The notes: generated from the sequence alone by a model not told the origin. DNA of 64,000 nt from Pseudomonadota bacterium (GCA_023388255.1 JAEWGO010000007.1:186001-250000); one strand, 5' to 3'; shown: positions 1 through 8,500, counted from the stretch's first letter. A program made the numbers and translations.

Positions 1-167
1 CGACCAAGGGGCTGACCCTGCCGCTGATCAGCTCCGGCGGTTCCAGCGTGATGATGACCTGCGCGGCGATCGGCCTGCTGATTCGCGTCAGCTACGAGGT
101 CAGCCGCGCCGACAACGCGATGATGCAGACGATTGCCGAGCGCCAGCTCGCGGACGTGCGCGCATGA
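1..167 (+). CDS. ftsW: FtsW C-terminal end (partial)
   Basis: The window opens inside a reading frame (first full codon at base 3) that ends with TGA at 165-167. The 54 visible residues contain LPLISSGGSS followed by a short hydrophobic stretch, which is the C-terminal signature of the SEDS family glycosyltransferase FtsW/RodA. FtsW polymerises septal peptidoglycan from lipid II at the division site. Its place directly before murG, with an ATGA overlap, is the standard dcw cluster order, which favours FtsW over RodA. The rest of the gene lies outside the window. Confidence 0.85.
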   Translation, partial: TKGLTLPLISSGGSSVMMTCAAIGLLIRVSYEVSRADNAMMQTIAERQLADVRA

Positions 168-1249
168 CGGCCTCGGCTTCCCGCAGCGACGGCCCGGTGC
201 TGATCATGGCCGGGGGCACCGGCGGACATATCTTTCCGGGCCTCGCGGTCGCGGCCGAACTCACCGCGCGCAGCATCCCGGTGGTCTGGCTCGGCGCTAC
301 TGGCGGTCTCGAGACGCGCCTGGTGTCGCAGCACGGTCTGCCGATCGAGACGCTGGCGATCTCCGGCATGCGCGGCAAAGGCCTGATGGCCTTGCTGGCG
401 ACGCCACTGCGCCTGCTGCGTGCGGTGTTCGCCGCGCGCGCGGTGCTCAAGCGCCTCGCGCCGCGCAGCGTGCTGTCGATGGGCGGCTACGCCGCCGCGC
501 CTGGTGGCATTGCCGCCTGGCTTGCGCATGTGCCGCTGGTCGTGCACGAGCAGAACAGCGTGCCAGGCCTGACCAACCGCCTGCTCGCGCGCTTTGCGCG
601 GCGCGTGCTGACCGGATTCGACCGTGCGTTTGCCGGGGCGGAATGGGTTGGCAATCCGGTGCGCGTTTCGATCGCCGATCTGCCTGGCCCGCGCGAGCGC
701 TTGCGCGATCGCGGCGGTCCACTGCGCGTGCTTGTGCTCGGCGGAAGCCAGGGATCGCATGCGTTGAATGTCGCGTTCCCGCAGGCACTCGGGCGCCTCA
801 AGGAACTCGCCTTGAGCGTGCGCCACCAGTGCGGACCGCATCATCTGGAGCGTGCGCGTCGGGTCTATGGCGCGTCGCAGGTCGACGTCAGCGTTGAACC
901 CTTCATCGACGACATGGCCGCTGCGTACGCGTGGGCAGATCTGGTTGTGTGTCGCGCCGGTGCGTTGACCCTGGCGGAACTGTGCGCGGCCGGCATCGCC
1001 TCTGTGCTGGTGCCGTTCCCGCAGGCGGTCGACGACCACCAAACGCGCAACGCCGCGCAACTGGTCGCGCACGATGCAGCCGTGCTGGCCGCGGAGGGCG
1101 AGGACTTCGAACGGCGGCTGGCCGACGCGGTCGCCACGCTCGCAGCCGATCCGGCGCGCCGTCTTGCGATGGCCGAAGCCGCGCGTAGTCTCGCCAAGCC
1201 CCATGCGGCCGTGCGCATTGCCGATGTCTGCGTGGAGGTGGCCGCATGA
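164..1249 (+). CDS. murG: UDP-GlcNAc:lipid I N-acetylglucosaminyltransferase MurG
   Basis: MurG is a GT28 enzyme on the inner face of the inner membrane that adds GlcNAc to lipid I to make lipid II. The 361-residue length is normal. The glycine-rich N-terminal loop GGTGGH (residues 17-22) and the later segment VCRAGALTLAELCAAG, which contacts UDP-GlcNAc, are both present. The ATG overlaps the ftsW stop (ATGA) and the gene ends in an ATGA overlap with murC, so the set is probably translationally coupled. Nothing unusual is seen. Confidence 0.97.
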   Translation: MTASASRSDGPVLIMAGGTGGHIFPGLAVAAELTARSIPVVWLGATGGLETRLVSQHGLPIETLAISGMRGKGLMALLATPLRLLRAVFAARAVLKRLAPRSVLSMGGYAAAPGGIAAWLAHVPLVVHEQNSVPGLTNRLLARFARRVLTGFDRAFAGAEWVGNPVRVSIADLPGPRERLRDRGGPLRVLVLGGSQGSHALNVAFPQALGRLKELALSVRHQCGPHHLERARRVYGASQVDVSVEPFIDDMAAAYAWADLVVCRAGALTLAELCAAGIASVLVPFPQAVDDHQTRNAAQLVAHDAAVLAAEGEDFERRLADAVATLAADPARRLAMAEAARSLAKPHAAVRIADVCVEVAA

Positions 1250-2685
1250 CGCCGACCAGTCTCAAGCAGCATGGCGACATCATGCAGGACTTTCGCCGCG
1301 TGCATTTCGTCGGCATCGGTGGCGTCGGCATGAGCGGCATCGCCGAAGTGCTGTGCAATCTCGGCTATTTCGTCTCGGGTTCGGACCGTGCCGACAACGC
1401 GACCACGCGCCGCCTGGCCGGACTCGGCGCGCGCATCGACCGCGGCCATGACGCCGCGAACGTCGCCGAAGCCGACGTGCTGGTCGTGTCGAGTGCGATC
1501 AAGCCCGACAATCCGGAACTGCTCGCCGCGCGCGAACGCCGCATTCCGGTGGTGCCGCGCGCGGAAATGCTGGGCGAACTGATGCGCTTTCGCCGCGGCA
1601 TTGCGGTCGCCGGTACGCACGGCAAGACCACGACGACGAGCCTGACCGCGAGCGTGCTGGCCGAAGCCGGCCTCGACCCGACCTTCGTGATCGGCGGCCA
1701 GCTGATCGCGGCCGGCGCGAACGCGCGCCTCGGCACCGGCGAATACCTGGTCGCCGAAGCCGACGAGTCGGACGGCTCGTTCCTGTTGCTGTCGCCGGTG
1801 ATCGCAGTCGTCACCAACATCGACGCCGATCATCTGGAAAACTACGACGGCGATTTCGAGCGAGTGAAGAAGGCGTTCGCCGACTTCCTGCATCGCCTGC
1901 CGTTCTATGGCGTCGCCGTGCTCTGCGTCGACGATGCGGAAGTCGCCTTGCTCGCAAGTGAAACCAATCGGCGCGTGCTCACTTATGGCATCGACGTGGC
2001 CGCCGACGTGCGCGCGACTGGCCTGCGCCAGGATGGCCGCTCGACCGAGTTCGTGCTGCACCTGCCGGAAGATGAGCAGGGTTTCGCGGTCACCCTGAAC
2101 CTGCCGGGCCGCCACAACGTGCTGAATGCGCTTGCCGCCTGTGCGGTCGGCTGGCAGCTCGGCGTGTCGGCGCAGGCGATGCAGCAGGCGCTGGCGAAAT
2201 TCGAGGGCGTCGGCCGTCGATTCCAGATGCGCGGCGAGATCGCGCTCGACGAAGGCCATGCGCTGCTGGTCGACGACTACGGCCACCATCCGCGCGAACT
2301 CGCCGCGGTATTCGCCGCCGCGCGCGCGGGCTGGCCGCACAAGCGCCTCGTCGTCGCATTCCAGCCGCATCGCTACTCGCGCACGCGTGACTTGCTCGAC
2401 GACTTCGCCAACGTGCTTGCAGAAGTCGACGTGCTTGTCTTGACCGAGGTCTATCCGGCCGGCGAAGTGCCGATCGCGAATGCCGACGGTCGTGCGCTGG
2501 CGCGCGCCGTGCGTGCCCGCGGCAAGGTCGATCCGGTGTTGATCGAACATCCGCGCGATTTGCGTGACGCGTTGTCGCCGCTGCTTGTCGACGGCGATCT
2601 GCTGCTGCTGTGCGGCGCCGGCGATATCGGCGCTGCAGCCAATGAACTGGCCGCTGCCGGCCACCTGAAATCGAGAGCTTCGTGA
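1246..2685 (+). CDS. murC: UDP-N-acetylmuramate--L-alanine ligase MurC
   Basis: This ATP-dependent ligase adds L-alanine to UDP-MurNAc, the first step of stem-peptide synthesis in the cytoplasm. The Rossmann-like N-terminal motif GIGGVGMSGIAE (about residues 24-35) and the Mur-ligase P-loop GTHGKTTT (123-130) are intact. Its 479 residues match the family. The ATG at 1246 overlaps the murG stop; an internal ATG at 1282 (MQDFRRVHFVG) is a possible alternative start because the first 12 residues look non-conserved. It ends in overlap with ddl. Confidence 0.97.
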   Translation: MTPTSLKQHGDIMQDFRRVHFVGIGGVGMSGIAEVLCNLGYFVSGSDRADNATTRRLAGLGARIDRGHDAANVAEADVLVVSSAIKPDNPELLAARERRIPVVPRAEMLGELMRFRRGIAVAGTHGKTTTTSLTASVLAEAGLDPTFVIGGQLIAAGANARLGTGEYLVAEADESDGSFLLLSPVIAVVTNIDADHLENYDGDFERVKKAFADFLHRLPFYGVAVLCVDDAEVALLASETNRRVLTYGIDVAADVRATGLRQDGRSTEFVLHLPEDEQGFAVTLNLPGRHNVLNALAACAVGWQLGVSAQAMQQALAKFEGVGRRFQMRGEIALDEGHALLVDDYGHHPRELAAVFAAARAGWPHKRLVVAFQPHRYSRTRDLLDDFANVLAEVDVLVLTEVYPAGEVPIANADGRALARAVRARGKVDPVLIEHPRDLRDALSPLLVDGDLLLLCGAGDIGAAANELAAAGHLKSRAS

Positions 2686-3755
2686 TGTCCGCTTCGCGTA
2701 CGCCAGCCACCCTCCAAGACGGCAAGGAACAGGCCGGCATCCATGCCGGGCTTTCCGGCAATGCCCGCGTCACCGACGCGAACGCGTTCGGGCGTGTCGC
2801 CGTGGTGATGGGGGGGCAGTCCGCCGAACGCGAGGTGTCGCTCGACTCGGGCCGCAACGTACTCGATGCGTTGCGCGCGAAGGGTGTCGATGCGCACGCA
2901 GTCGACGGCATTCCGGCCTTGCTCGATGCGCTGCGTGCGGGGCACTACGCGCGCGTGTTCAACATCCTGCACGGCCAGCATGGCGGAGGCGAGGACGGTG
3001 TGCTGCAGGGCGCGCTCGAATCGCTGCACGTGCCGTACACCGGTTCCGGCGTGCTCGGTTCTGCGCTGTCGATGGACAAGGTGCGTACCAAGCAGGTGTG
3101 GATCGCCGAAGGCCTGCCGACACCGCGGTTCGTCGCGTTGCGAAAGGATCTCGGCACCGCGCGCGACGTGCATGCGGCTGCGTCGAAGCTCGGCTTGCCG
3201 GTCATCGTCAAACCCGCCTGCGAAGGTTCCAGCGTCGGCGTGACGCGCGTGTTCCGCGAGTCGGATCTTGATGCGGCAGCGGAACTGGCCGCGCGCTATC
3301 CGGGCGACCTGCTGGTCGAGGAAATGATCGAAGGCGACGAACTGACCGTCGCCGTGCTCGGCCGCACGGTGCTGCCGTCGATTCGCATCGTGCCGAAGGG
3401 CGCGTTTTACGACTATCACGCCAAATATGTCGCCGAGGACACGCAATATCTGTGCCCCGGCCTCGATGGCGACGCCGAAGCGGAAATCCGCAAACTTGCG
3501 CTGGCCGCGTTCGATGCGGTCGGCTGCTCCGGCTGGGGCCGCGTCGACGTGATGCGTGACCGCCAGGGCCGCAACCATCTGCTCGAAGTGAACACCGCGC
3601 CGGGCATGACCAGCCATTCGCTGGTGCCGAAGGCGGCCGGCACGGTCGGCATCGGTTTCGAGGATTTGTGCTGGCGCATTCTCGAAACGAGTTTCGAGAA
3701 AGAATCGGGCGCTGATCTGCCCGGTTCCCGCGACCCGATGGGGGGCACTCCATGA
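2685..3755 (+). CDS. ddl: D-alanine--D-alanine ligase Ddl
   Basis: Ddl is an ATP-grasp enzyme that makes D-Ala-D-Ala for the peptidoglycan stem. Motifs visible are the N-terminal VVMGGQSAEREVSLDSG, the ATP-grasp EEMIEGDELTVAVLG and the C-terminal EVNTAPGMTSHSLVPK. The ATG at 2685 overlaps the murC stop (TGATG); a GTG at 2682 is also possible. The protein carries about 36 extra residues before the conserved start of the family. Part of that extension (LQDGKEQAGIHAGL) is encoded by a dispersed REP-like hairpin repeat at about 2708-2757. No good downstream ATG exists in frame before the conserved core, so the extension is probably translated. Confidence 0.95.
   Translation: MSASRTPATLQDGKEQAGIHAGLSGNARVTDANAFGRVAVVMGGQSAEREVSLDSGRNVLDALRAKGVDAHAVDGIPALLDALRAGHYARVFNILHGQHGGGEDGVLQGALESLHVPYTGSGVLGSALSMDKVRTKQVWIAEGLPTPRFVALRKDLGTARDVHAAASKLGLPVIVKPACEGSSVGVTRVFRESDLDAAAELAARYPGDLLVEEMIEGDELTVAVLGRTVLPSIRIVPKGAFYDYHAKYVAEDTQYLCPGLDGDAEAEIRKLALAAFDAVGCSGWGRVDVMRDRQGRNHLLEVNTAPGMTSHSLVPKAAGTVGIGFEDLCWRILETSFEKESGADLPGSRDPMGGTP
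2708..2757 (+). repeat. REP-like hairpin repeat, copy 1 (inside ddl 5' end)
   Basis: A roughly 50 bp element with the near-palindrome CCGGCATCCATGCCGG at 2734-2749, preceded by GGCAAGGAACAGG and followed by a CTTTCC-type end. Two other copies occur at about 5772-5822 (inverted) and 10300-10355. Here it lies within the coding region of ddl and is read as part of the N-terminal extension. Confidence 0.7.
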
Positions 3756-4513
3756 ACGGCGGAACGCTGATCCGGCTGTTCGCCTGGGCAATCGCGCTGA
3801 CGCTCGTCGCGTTGCCGGTGGTCGGCGTGCTGAACGGCTGGTTCGCCGGCGACCGCTGGCCGGTGACGAAGCTGGCCGTGCGCGCCGAGTTCAACCACGT
3901 CAGCGCGGAGCAGATCCGTGCCGCTGCGGCGCCGCAGCTCGGGCAGGGCTTCTTCGCGATCAAGCTGGGTGCCGTGCGCGATGCAGTGGCGCGGCTGCCA
4001 TGGGTCGAGCACGTCGAGGCGCGCAAGCGCTGGCCGGATGCGCTCGACATCGTGGTCTACGAGCAACAGCCGTACGCGCACTGGGGCGAGGATCGCCTGC
4101 TCAATCGCCGCGGTGAAATCTTCAGCGTCGCCGGCGTCGGCGTCTTGCAGGGCTTGCCGCGCCTGGCTGGTCCGGACGATCGTCTCGCCGACGTGCTGCA
4201 GTTCTATGCCGATTGCCTGAAGGAGTTTTCCGGCAGCGGCCTCGTCATCGATGCGGTCACCTTGTCGTCGCGCGGCGGCTGGAAGCTCAGCCTCGCTTCC
4301 GGCGCAGTCATCGAGATCGGTCGCGAAAACTCAAAGCAACGCCTGCAGCGCTTCCTCGACGTCTGGCCACGCCTCGCCGGCGCGCGCCCCGGTCCGCCCG
4401 CATACATCGATCTGCGCTACGAGAACGGGTTTGCGATGCGCTGGCCCGATTCGTCGGCTGCGCCGGCCTCCCCAATTCCCAATTCCCCATCGCGAATCCC
4501 GGCTCTCCCATGA
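3752..4513 (+). CDS. ftsQ: Cell division protein FtsQ
   Basis: FtsQ is a bitopic inner-membrane protein that links early and late divisome parts through FtsB/FtsL. The 253-residue product has a short cytoplasmic start, one membrane segment (about residues 11-28) and a POTRA-like region (from about residue 36) followed by the beta domain. It overlaps ddl and ftsA by ATGA. The last 18 or so residues (SAAPASPIPNSPSRIPALP) are low complexity and are encoded by a CCCAATTCCC/GAATCCC tract that recurs elsewhere in the window, so the C-terminus seems to have been extended by a DNA repeat. Confidence 0.93.
   Translation: MNGGTLIRLFAWAIALTLVALPVVGVLNGWFAGDRWPVTKLAVRAEFNHVSAEQIRAAAAPQLGQGFFAIKLGAVRDAVARLPWVEHVEARKRWPDALDIVVYEQQPYAHWGEDRLLNRRGEIFSVAGVGVLQGLPRLAGPDDRLADVLQFYADCLKEFSGSGLVIDAVTLSSRGGWKLSLASGAVIEIGRENSKQRLQRFLDVWPRLAGARPGPPAYIDLRYENGFAMRWPDSSAAPASPIPNSPSRIPALP
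4469..4509 (+). repeat. CCCAATTCCC / GAATCCC repeat tract at the ftsQ-ftsA junction
   Basis: A C-rich tract with two CAATTCCC units, then CCCATCGCGAATCCCGGCTCT, immediately before the ftsA ATG. Related tracts precede ruvB (57356-57384), open the ybgC coding region (58442-58485), and precede the hydrolase start near 53489 and ruvC near 54190. Here it encodes the FtsQ C-terminus. Confidence 0.55.
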
Positions 4514-5742
4514 AACCCAAGACCGACAAGAACCTCATCGTCGGCCTCGACGTCGGCACCTCGAAGATCGTTGCGATCGTCGGCGAGCACTCGCCCGGCG
4601 AAGCGGTCGAGATCATCGGCATCGGCTCGCATCCGGCGCACGGGCTCAAGCGCGGCGTGGTCGTCGACATCGACTCGACCGTGCACTCGATCCAGCGCGC
4701 GATCGAGGAGGCCGAGCTGATGGCTGGTTGCCAGATCCGATCGGTGTACGCATCGATCTCCGGCAGCCATATCAAGGACGAGAACTCGCACGGCACGGCG
4801 CCGATCCGCGACAAGGAGGTCACTGCCAATGATCTCGACGCGGTGTTGAACTCGGCCTGCGCGATCGCGATCCCGGCCGACCGCAGCGTGCTGTATCGCG
4901 AGCCGCAGGAATACCTCATCGACGGGCAGGAAGGCATTCGTCATCCGGTCGGCATGTCCGGCGTACGTCTCGAAGCGAACGTTCATCTGGTCACCGGCGC
5001 GGCCAGCGCGATCCAGAACATCACCAAGTGCATCAACCGCTGCGGCCTGCAGGTCGACGAATTGCTGCCGGCCGCGGTCGCATCGGCACGTGCGGTGCTG
5101 ACTTCGGACGAACGCGAGCTCGGCGTGTGTCTGGTCGACATCGGCGCCGGCACCACCGACATCGCGATCTACACCGGTGGCGCGCTGCGCCACACCACCT
5201 CGCTGGCGATCGGCGGCGACCAGGTGACGAGCGACATCGCGCACCTGATGCGCACGCCGACCGCGCACGCGGAGGAACTCAAGGTGCGCTATGCCTGCGC
5301 ACTGGCGCAGCTCGCGCACGCCGAGGAAACCATCCAGGTGCCCAGCGTCGGCGATCGGCCGCCACGGCGGCTGGCGCGGCAGAACCTCGCCGAGGCGGTG
5401 CAGCCGCGCTACGAGGAAATCTTCGAGATGGTGCAGGCCGATCTGCGCCGCAGCGGGCGCGAGGAACTGGTGCGCGCCGGCATCGTGCTCACCGGCGGCG
5501 CCGCGCGCATGGAAGGCGCGCTCGATCTCGCCGAGGAACTGTTCCACATGCCGGTGCGCCTCGGCACGCCGCAGCATGTGACCGGGCTCGCCGATGTCGT
5601 CGCCAGCCCGATGCAGGCGACCGGAGTCGGGCTTCTGATCTATGGCAGCCGTGGCGGCACGCGCATGGCGCCGAACGCCGGCGTTTCGGCCGTGGGTGGT
5701 TTGTGGGGCCGGGTTTCGACCTGGTTCAAGGGAGAGTTCTAG
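4510..5742 (+). CDS. ftsA: Cell division protein FtsA
   Basis: FtsA is an actin-like ATPase that anchors FtsZ to the membrane and recruits later division proteins. The ATG at 4510 overlaps the ftsQ stop; the frame is open further upstream but that part overlaps ftsQ and is not FtsA-like. The 410 residues contain the phosphate-1 loop GLDVGTSKI near the start, the phosphate-2 motif IGAGTTDIAI, and a C-terminal amphipathic membrane-targeting helix (WGRVSTWFKGEF). Length and motifs are normal. Confidence 0.97.
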   Translation: MKPKTDKNLIVGLDVGTSKIVAIVGEHSPGEAVEIIGIGSHPAHGLKRGVVVDIDSTVHSIQRAIEEAELMAGCQIRSVYASISGSHIKDENSHGTAPIRDKEVTANDLDAVLNSACAIAIPADRSVLYREPQEYLIDGQEGIRHPVGMSGVRLEANVHLVTGAASAIQNITKCINRCGLQVDELLPAAVASARAVLTSDERELGVCLVDIGAGTTDIAIYTGGALRHTTSLAIGGDQVTSDIAHLMRTPTAHAEELKVRYACALAQLAHAEETIQVPSVGDRPPRRLARQNLAEAVQPRYEEIFEMVQADLRRSGREELVRAGIVLTGGAARMEGALDLAEELFHMPVRLGTPQHVTGLADVVASPMQATGVGLLIYGSRGGTRMAPNAGVSAVGGLWGRVSTWFKGEF

Positions 5743-5748
5743 CGAACA

Positions 5749-5766
5749 AGGAGCCGAAAGGCTCCT
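5749..5766 (+). terminator. GAAA-tetraloop hairpin after ftsA
   Basis: A perfect 7 bp stem AGGAGCC/GGCTCCT closed by a GAAA loop starts 6 bases after the ftsA stop. There is no U-tract, so it is more likely an mRNA-stabilising or attenuating structure than a strong terminator; ftsZ follows on the same strand. Confidence 0.4.
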
Positions 5767-5771
5767 GTTGG

Positions 5772-5822
5772 AAAGTCCGGCATGGATGCCGGTCTGTTCT
5801 TCGCCGTCATGGAAGGCGGCAG
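5772..5822 (-). repeat. REP-like hairpin repeat, copy 2 (ftsA-ftsZ gap)
   Basis: The inverted copy of the repeat seen in ddl. The palindrome CCGGCATGGATGCCGG is at 5777-5792, followed by TCTGTTCTTCGCCGTCAT, which is the reverse complement of the ATGACGGCGAAGAACAGA arm. It fills much of the 189 bp gap between ftsA and ftsZ. Confidence 0.7.
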
Positions 5823-5931
5823 GAGCAACGAATGTCGACGCGCCAGTCGGCATTGGCGGGCCGGACCGGGAAGGTCGTGGAATCCGTGAACGACTAGAAA
5901 TCAGGCAGTAACCTTTTGCGGAGGATGGGAA

Positions 5932-7122
5932 ATGTTCGAATTCGTCGAAAAAATGGCACCGAATGCGGTCATCAAGGTGATCGGCGTGGGCGGCGGCGGC
6001 GGCAATGCGGTCAGCCACATGGTCCAGGCCGGCGTCGATGGCGTGGATTTCGTCTGCGCGAATACCGATGCGCAGGCGCTCAAGAGCAGCGGCGCGAAAT
6101 TCACCTTGCAGCTCGGCGCGAACGTGACCAAGGGTCTCGGCGCGGGCGCCAATCCGGAAGTCGGCCGTCAGGCCGCGCTGGAAGATCGCGAGCGCATCGT
6201 GGAACTCCTGACCGGCGCCGACATGGCATTCATCACCTGCGGCATGGGTGGCGGCACCGGCACCGGCGCGGCGCCGGTGGTGGCGCAGTTGGCCAAGGAA
6301 ATGGGCATCCTGACGGTGGCGGTCGTGACCAAGCCGTTTCCGTTCGAAGGCCGCCGGCGCATGCAGGTTGCGCTGAAGGGCATCGAGGATCTCGGCCAGT
6401 ACTGCGATTCGCTCATCACCGTGCCGAATGAAAAGCTGCTGACCGTGCTCGGTCGCGACGTGACTCTGTTGTCCGCGTTCAAGCAGGCCAACGACGTGCT
6501 GCTCGGTGCGGTGCAGGGCATCGCCGACCTGATCACGCGTCCGGGCCTGATCAACGTCGACTTCGCCGACGTGCGCACCGTGATGAGCGAAATGGGCATG
6601 GCGATGATGGGTTCGGGCACCGCCAAGGGCGACGACCGTGCGGTCGCGGCCGCCGAAGCGGCGATCAACAATCCGCTGCTCGACGATGTCAATCTCGCCG
6701 GCGCCTGCGGCATTCTCGTCAACGTCACCGCCGGTACCAACCTCACGATGCGCGAGTTCGACGACATCGGCCAGGTCATCCACGAGTTCGCCAGCGAGGA
6801 TGCGACGGTCGTGGTCGGCACCGCGCTCGATCCGGAACTCAAGGACGAAGTGCGCGTCACCGTGGTCGCGACCGGCCTCAACCGTGCGGTTGCGCGGCAG
6901 CCGCTGCGCGAACATCGCGAGCGCGAGGTGATGACGGCGCAGCGTCCGCCGATGCGCGTGGTCAAGCGCGACGGCACCACCGGCCAGGTGGTCGAGGACT
7001 ACCTCGGCATTCCGGGTCAGCCGATGCGCGCGCCGGCGTTCGAGCAGGTCGCGGCGGCACAGCCGGAAGCGGCAGGCGACTATCTCGACATCCCGGCGTT
7101 CCTGCGTCGACAGGCCGACTGA
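5932..7122 (+). CDS. ftsZ: Cell division protein FtsZ
   Basis: FtsZ is the tubulin-like GTPase that forms the cytokinetic ring. The tubulin signature GGGTGTG is at residues 106-112 and the catalytic T7 loop NVDFADV at 208-214. Length is 396 residues. The C-terminal peptide that binds FtsA/ZipA reads DYLDIPAFLRRQAD (383-396). A second, shorter lookalike, DYLGIP, sits at 356-361 in the linker. The ATG follows GGAGGATGGGAA, giving a strong Shine-Dalgarno. The 189 bp gap before it holds a hairpin and a REP-like repeat, so ftsZ may have extra control. Confidence 0.98.
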   Translation: MFEFVEKMAPNAVIKVIGVGGGGGNAVSHMVQAGVDGVDFVCANTDAQALKSSGAKFTLQLGANVTKGLGAGANPEVGRQAALEDRERIVELLTGADMAFITCGMGGGTGTGAAPVVAQLAKEMGILTVAVVTKPFPFEGRRRMQVALKGIEDLGQYCDSLITVPNEKLLTVLGRDVTLLSAFKQANDVLLGAVQGIADLITRPGLINVDFADVRTVMSEMGMAMMGSGTAKGDDRAVAAAEAAINNPLLDDVNLAGACGILVNVTAGTNLTMREFDDIGQVIHEFASEDATVVVGTALDPELKDEVRVTVVATGLNRAVARQPLREHREREVMTAQRPPMRVVKRDGTTGQVVEDYLGIPGQPMRAPAFEQVAAAQPEAAGDYLDIPAFLRRQAD

Positions 7123-7151
7123 CGAAGGCTTGAGCATCCCATCCTGATCCC

Positions 7152-7251
7152 GCGTTCGCCGTTCGACCGGCGAACGCAGGGCTATCCGTCGACGGCGTTT
7201 CGAACACGCCGTCGACGACCACCCGCCATCATGCGGCGCCATGATGGCGGG
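7152..7251. terminator. Three consecutive perfect hairpins after ftsZ
   Basis: Three perfect stem-loops follow one another 30 bases after the ftsZ stop: a 10 bp stem at 7152-7177 (GCGTTCGCCG arm, 6 nt loop), a 12 bp stem at 7187-7217 (CGTCGACGGCGT arm, 7 nt loop), and a 12 bp stem at 7222-7251 (CCCGCCATCATG arm, 6 nt loop). None is followed by a T-run. They probably protect or end the long dcw transcript, and they separate it from lpxC. Confidence 0.55.
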
Positions 7252-7409
7252 CGCGGTCGTCGCTGCGGAGTCGGGCAGAATCAGGGCGGCGTGTTGCGGA
7301 AATACAACGGAGTGTGGGTTACATACATCGCTTAACTTTTCTCCACAAACCCGCTGTGCTAACCTCGCCGACGTTTTGTCAGCCCTGCCCCAGGGGTCAC
7401 ACCATAAAA

Positions 7410-8321
7410 ATGATCAGACAGCGCACGCTCAAGAACGTCATTCGAGCGACGGGCGTGGGTCTTCACACGGGCGACAAGGTGTATATGACCTTGCGACCGG
7501 CAGCAGTCGACACCGGCATCGTGTTCCGCCGTGTCGACCTGCCAAACCCGGTGGATATCCGCTCCTGTTGCGAAAACGTAGGCGATACCCGCCTCTCCAC
7601 CACGCTCGTCAAGGGCGATGTCCGCATTGCCACGATCGAGCATCTGCTCTCGGCGATGGCCGGACTCGGCATCGACAACGCTTATGTCGACCTGTCGGCG
7701 CCCGAAGTGCCGATCATGGACGGCAGTGCCGGCCCGTTCGTATTCCTGCTGCAATCGGCGGGCATCGAGGAGCAGGCAAAGGCCAAGCGTTTCATCCGCA
7801 TCAAGAAGTCGGTCACCGTCCGCGACGGCGACAAGTGGGCCCGCTTCGAGCCATTCGATGGCTTCAAGGTCGGCTTCTCGATCGACTTCAACCATCCGAT
7901 GTTCACCAAGCGCACCTCGACCAGCGAGATCGACTTCTCGACGACCTCGTTCGTCAAGGAAGTCAGTCGCGCGCGCACATTCGGGTTCATGCGCGACATC
8001 GAATACCTGCGCGAGCGCAACCTCGCGCTCGGCGGCTCGATGGACAATGCGATCGTGCTCGACGACTACCGCGTGCTGAACGAGGACGGCCTGCGTTACG
8101 AGGACGAATTCGTCAAGCACAAGATCCTCGATGCGATCGGCGACCTCTACCTGCTCGGCCACAGCCTCATCGGCGCGTTCTACGGTTACAAGTCCGGGCA
8201 CGAATTGAACAACACCCTGCTGCGCACGCTGCTGGCGGACGCGGCTGCATGGGAAGAAGTCAGTTTCGAGGACGAAAACGCGGCACCGATCTCCTACGCC
8301 CATCCGGCGCAGGCGGTATAG
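7410..8321 (+). CDS. lpxC: UDP-3-O-acyl-N-acetylglucosamine deacetylase LpxC
   Basis: LpxC is the zinc enzyme for the committed step of lipid A synthesis. From the ATG at 7410 (MIRQRTLKN, the normal family start, with AGGGG upstream) the product is 303 residues. The zinc/catalytic residues are visible: H78 in the IEHLLSAMAG motif, the KHKILDAIGDLYLLGH helix with His and Asp ligands, and the SGHELNN histidine. An open frame continues 32 codons upstream without family similarity. The 287 bp before it hold the three ftsZ-side hairpins and an AT-richer stretch likely to carry its promoter. Confidence 0.97.
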   Translation: MIRQRTLKNVIRATGVGLHTGDKVYMTLRPAAVDTGIVFRRVDLPNPVDIRSCCENVGDTRLSTTLVKGDVRIATIEHLLSAMAGLGIDNAYVDLSAPEVPIMDGSAGPFVFLLQSAGIEEQAKAKRFIRIKKSVTVRDGDKWARFEPFDGFKVGFSIDFNHPMFTKRTSTSEIDFSTTSFVKEVSRARTFGFMRDIEYLRERNLALGGSMDNAIVLDDYRVLNEDGLRYEDEFVKHKILDAIGDLYLLGHSLIGAFYGYKSGHELNNTLLRTLLADAAAWEEVSFEDENAAPISYAHPAQAV

Positions 8322-8387
8322 TTCCAAGACATGCGTTGCGCCGTTTGGCGCAGCGCGTGGACGCGGCACAGGCATGTGACCGCAGCA

Positions 8388-8404
8388 CAGGCGCTTCGCG
8401 CCTG
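8388..8404 (+). terminator. Hairpin after lpxC
   Basis: CAGGCGC-ttc-GCGCCTG, a perfect 7 bp stem about 65 bases after the lpxC stop, preceded by a second small hairpin (GCGCC-gttt-GGCGC). There is no U-tract, so termination is only suggested. Confidence 0.35.
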
Positions 8405-8465
8405 CGGCGAAACGGCGGCGGGGGCCGACCGAGTTACCGCATCGACCACGGCACGACGCCCGGTC

Positions 8466-8500
8466 CAAAAGAAGAAGAAACGGCTTCCGCCAGGAAGCTC
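8466..8500 (-). terminator. Terminator of dciA
   Basis: Read on the minus strand, GCTTCC-tggc-GGAAGC is followed by CGTTTCTTCTTCTTTT, a hairpin with a pyrimidine/T-rich tail. It begins at the dciA stop codon, so it is a good rho-independent terminator candidate for that gene. Confidence 0.6.

Noticed and set aside
865..2664. Long minus-strand open frames across murG-murC, and similar ones over ftsA-ftsZ (4417-7242), secA (10380-13190) and clpB (41766-43706)
   Set aside because: They are antisense to intact essential genes, have Arg/His/Ala-rich composition without domains, and result from high-GC codon bias.
4213..4509. N-terminal extension of FtsA across ftsQ
   Set aside because: It overlaps ftsQ in another frame, and FtsA proteins start at the MKPKTDKNLIVGLDVG position.
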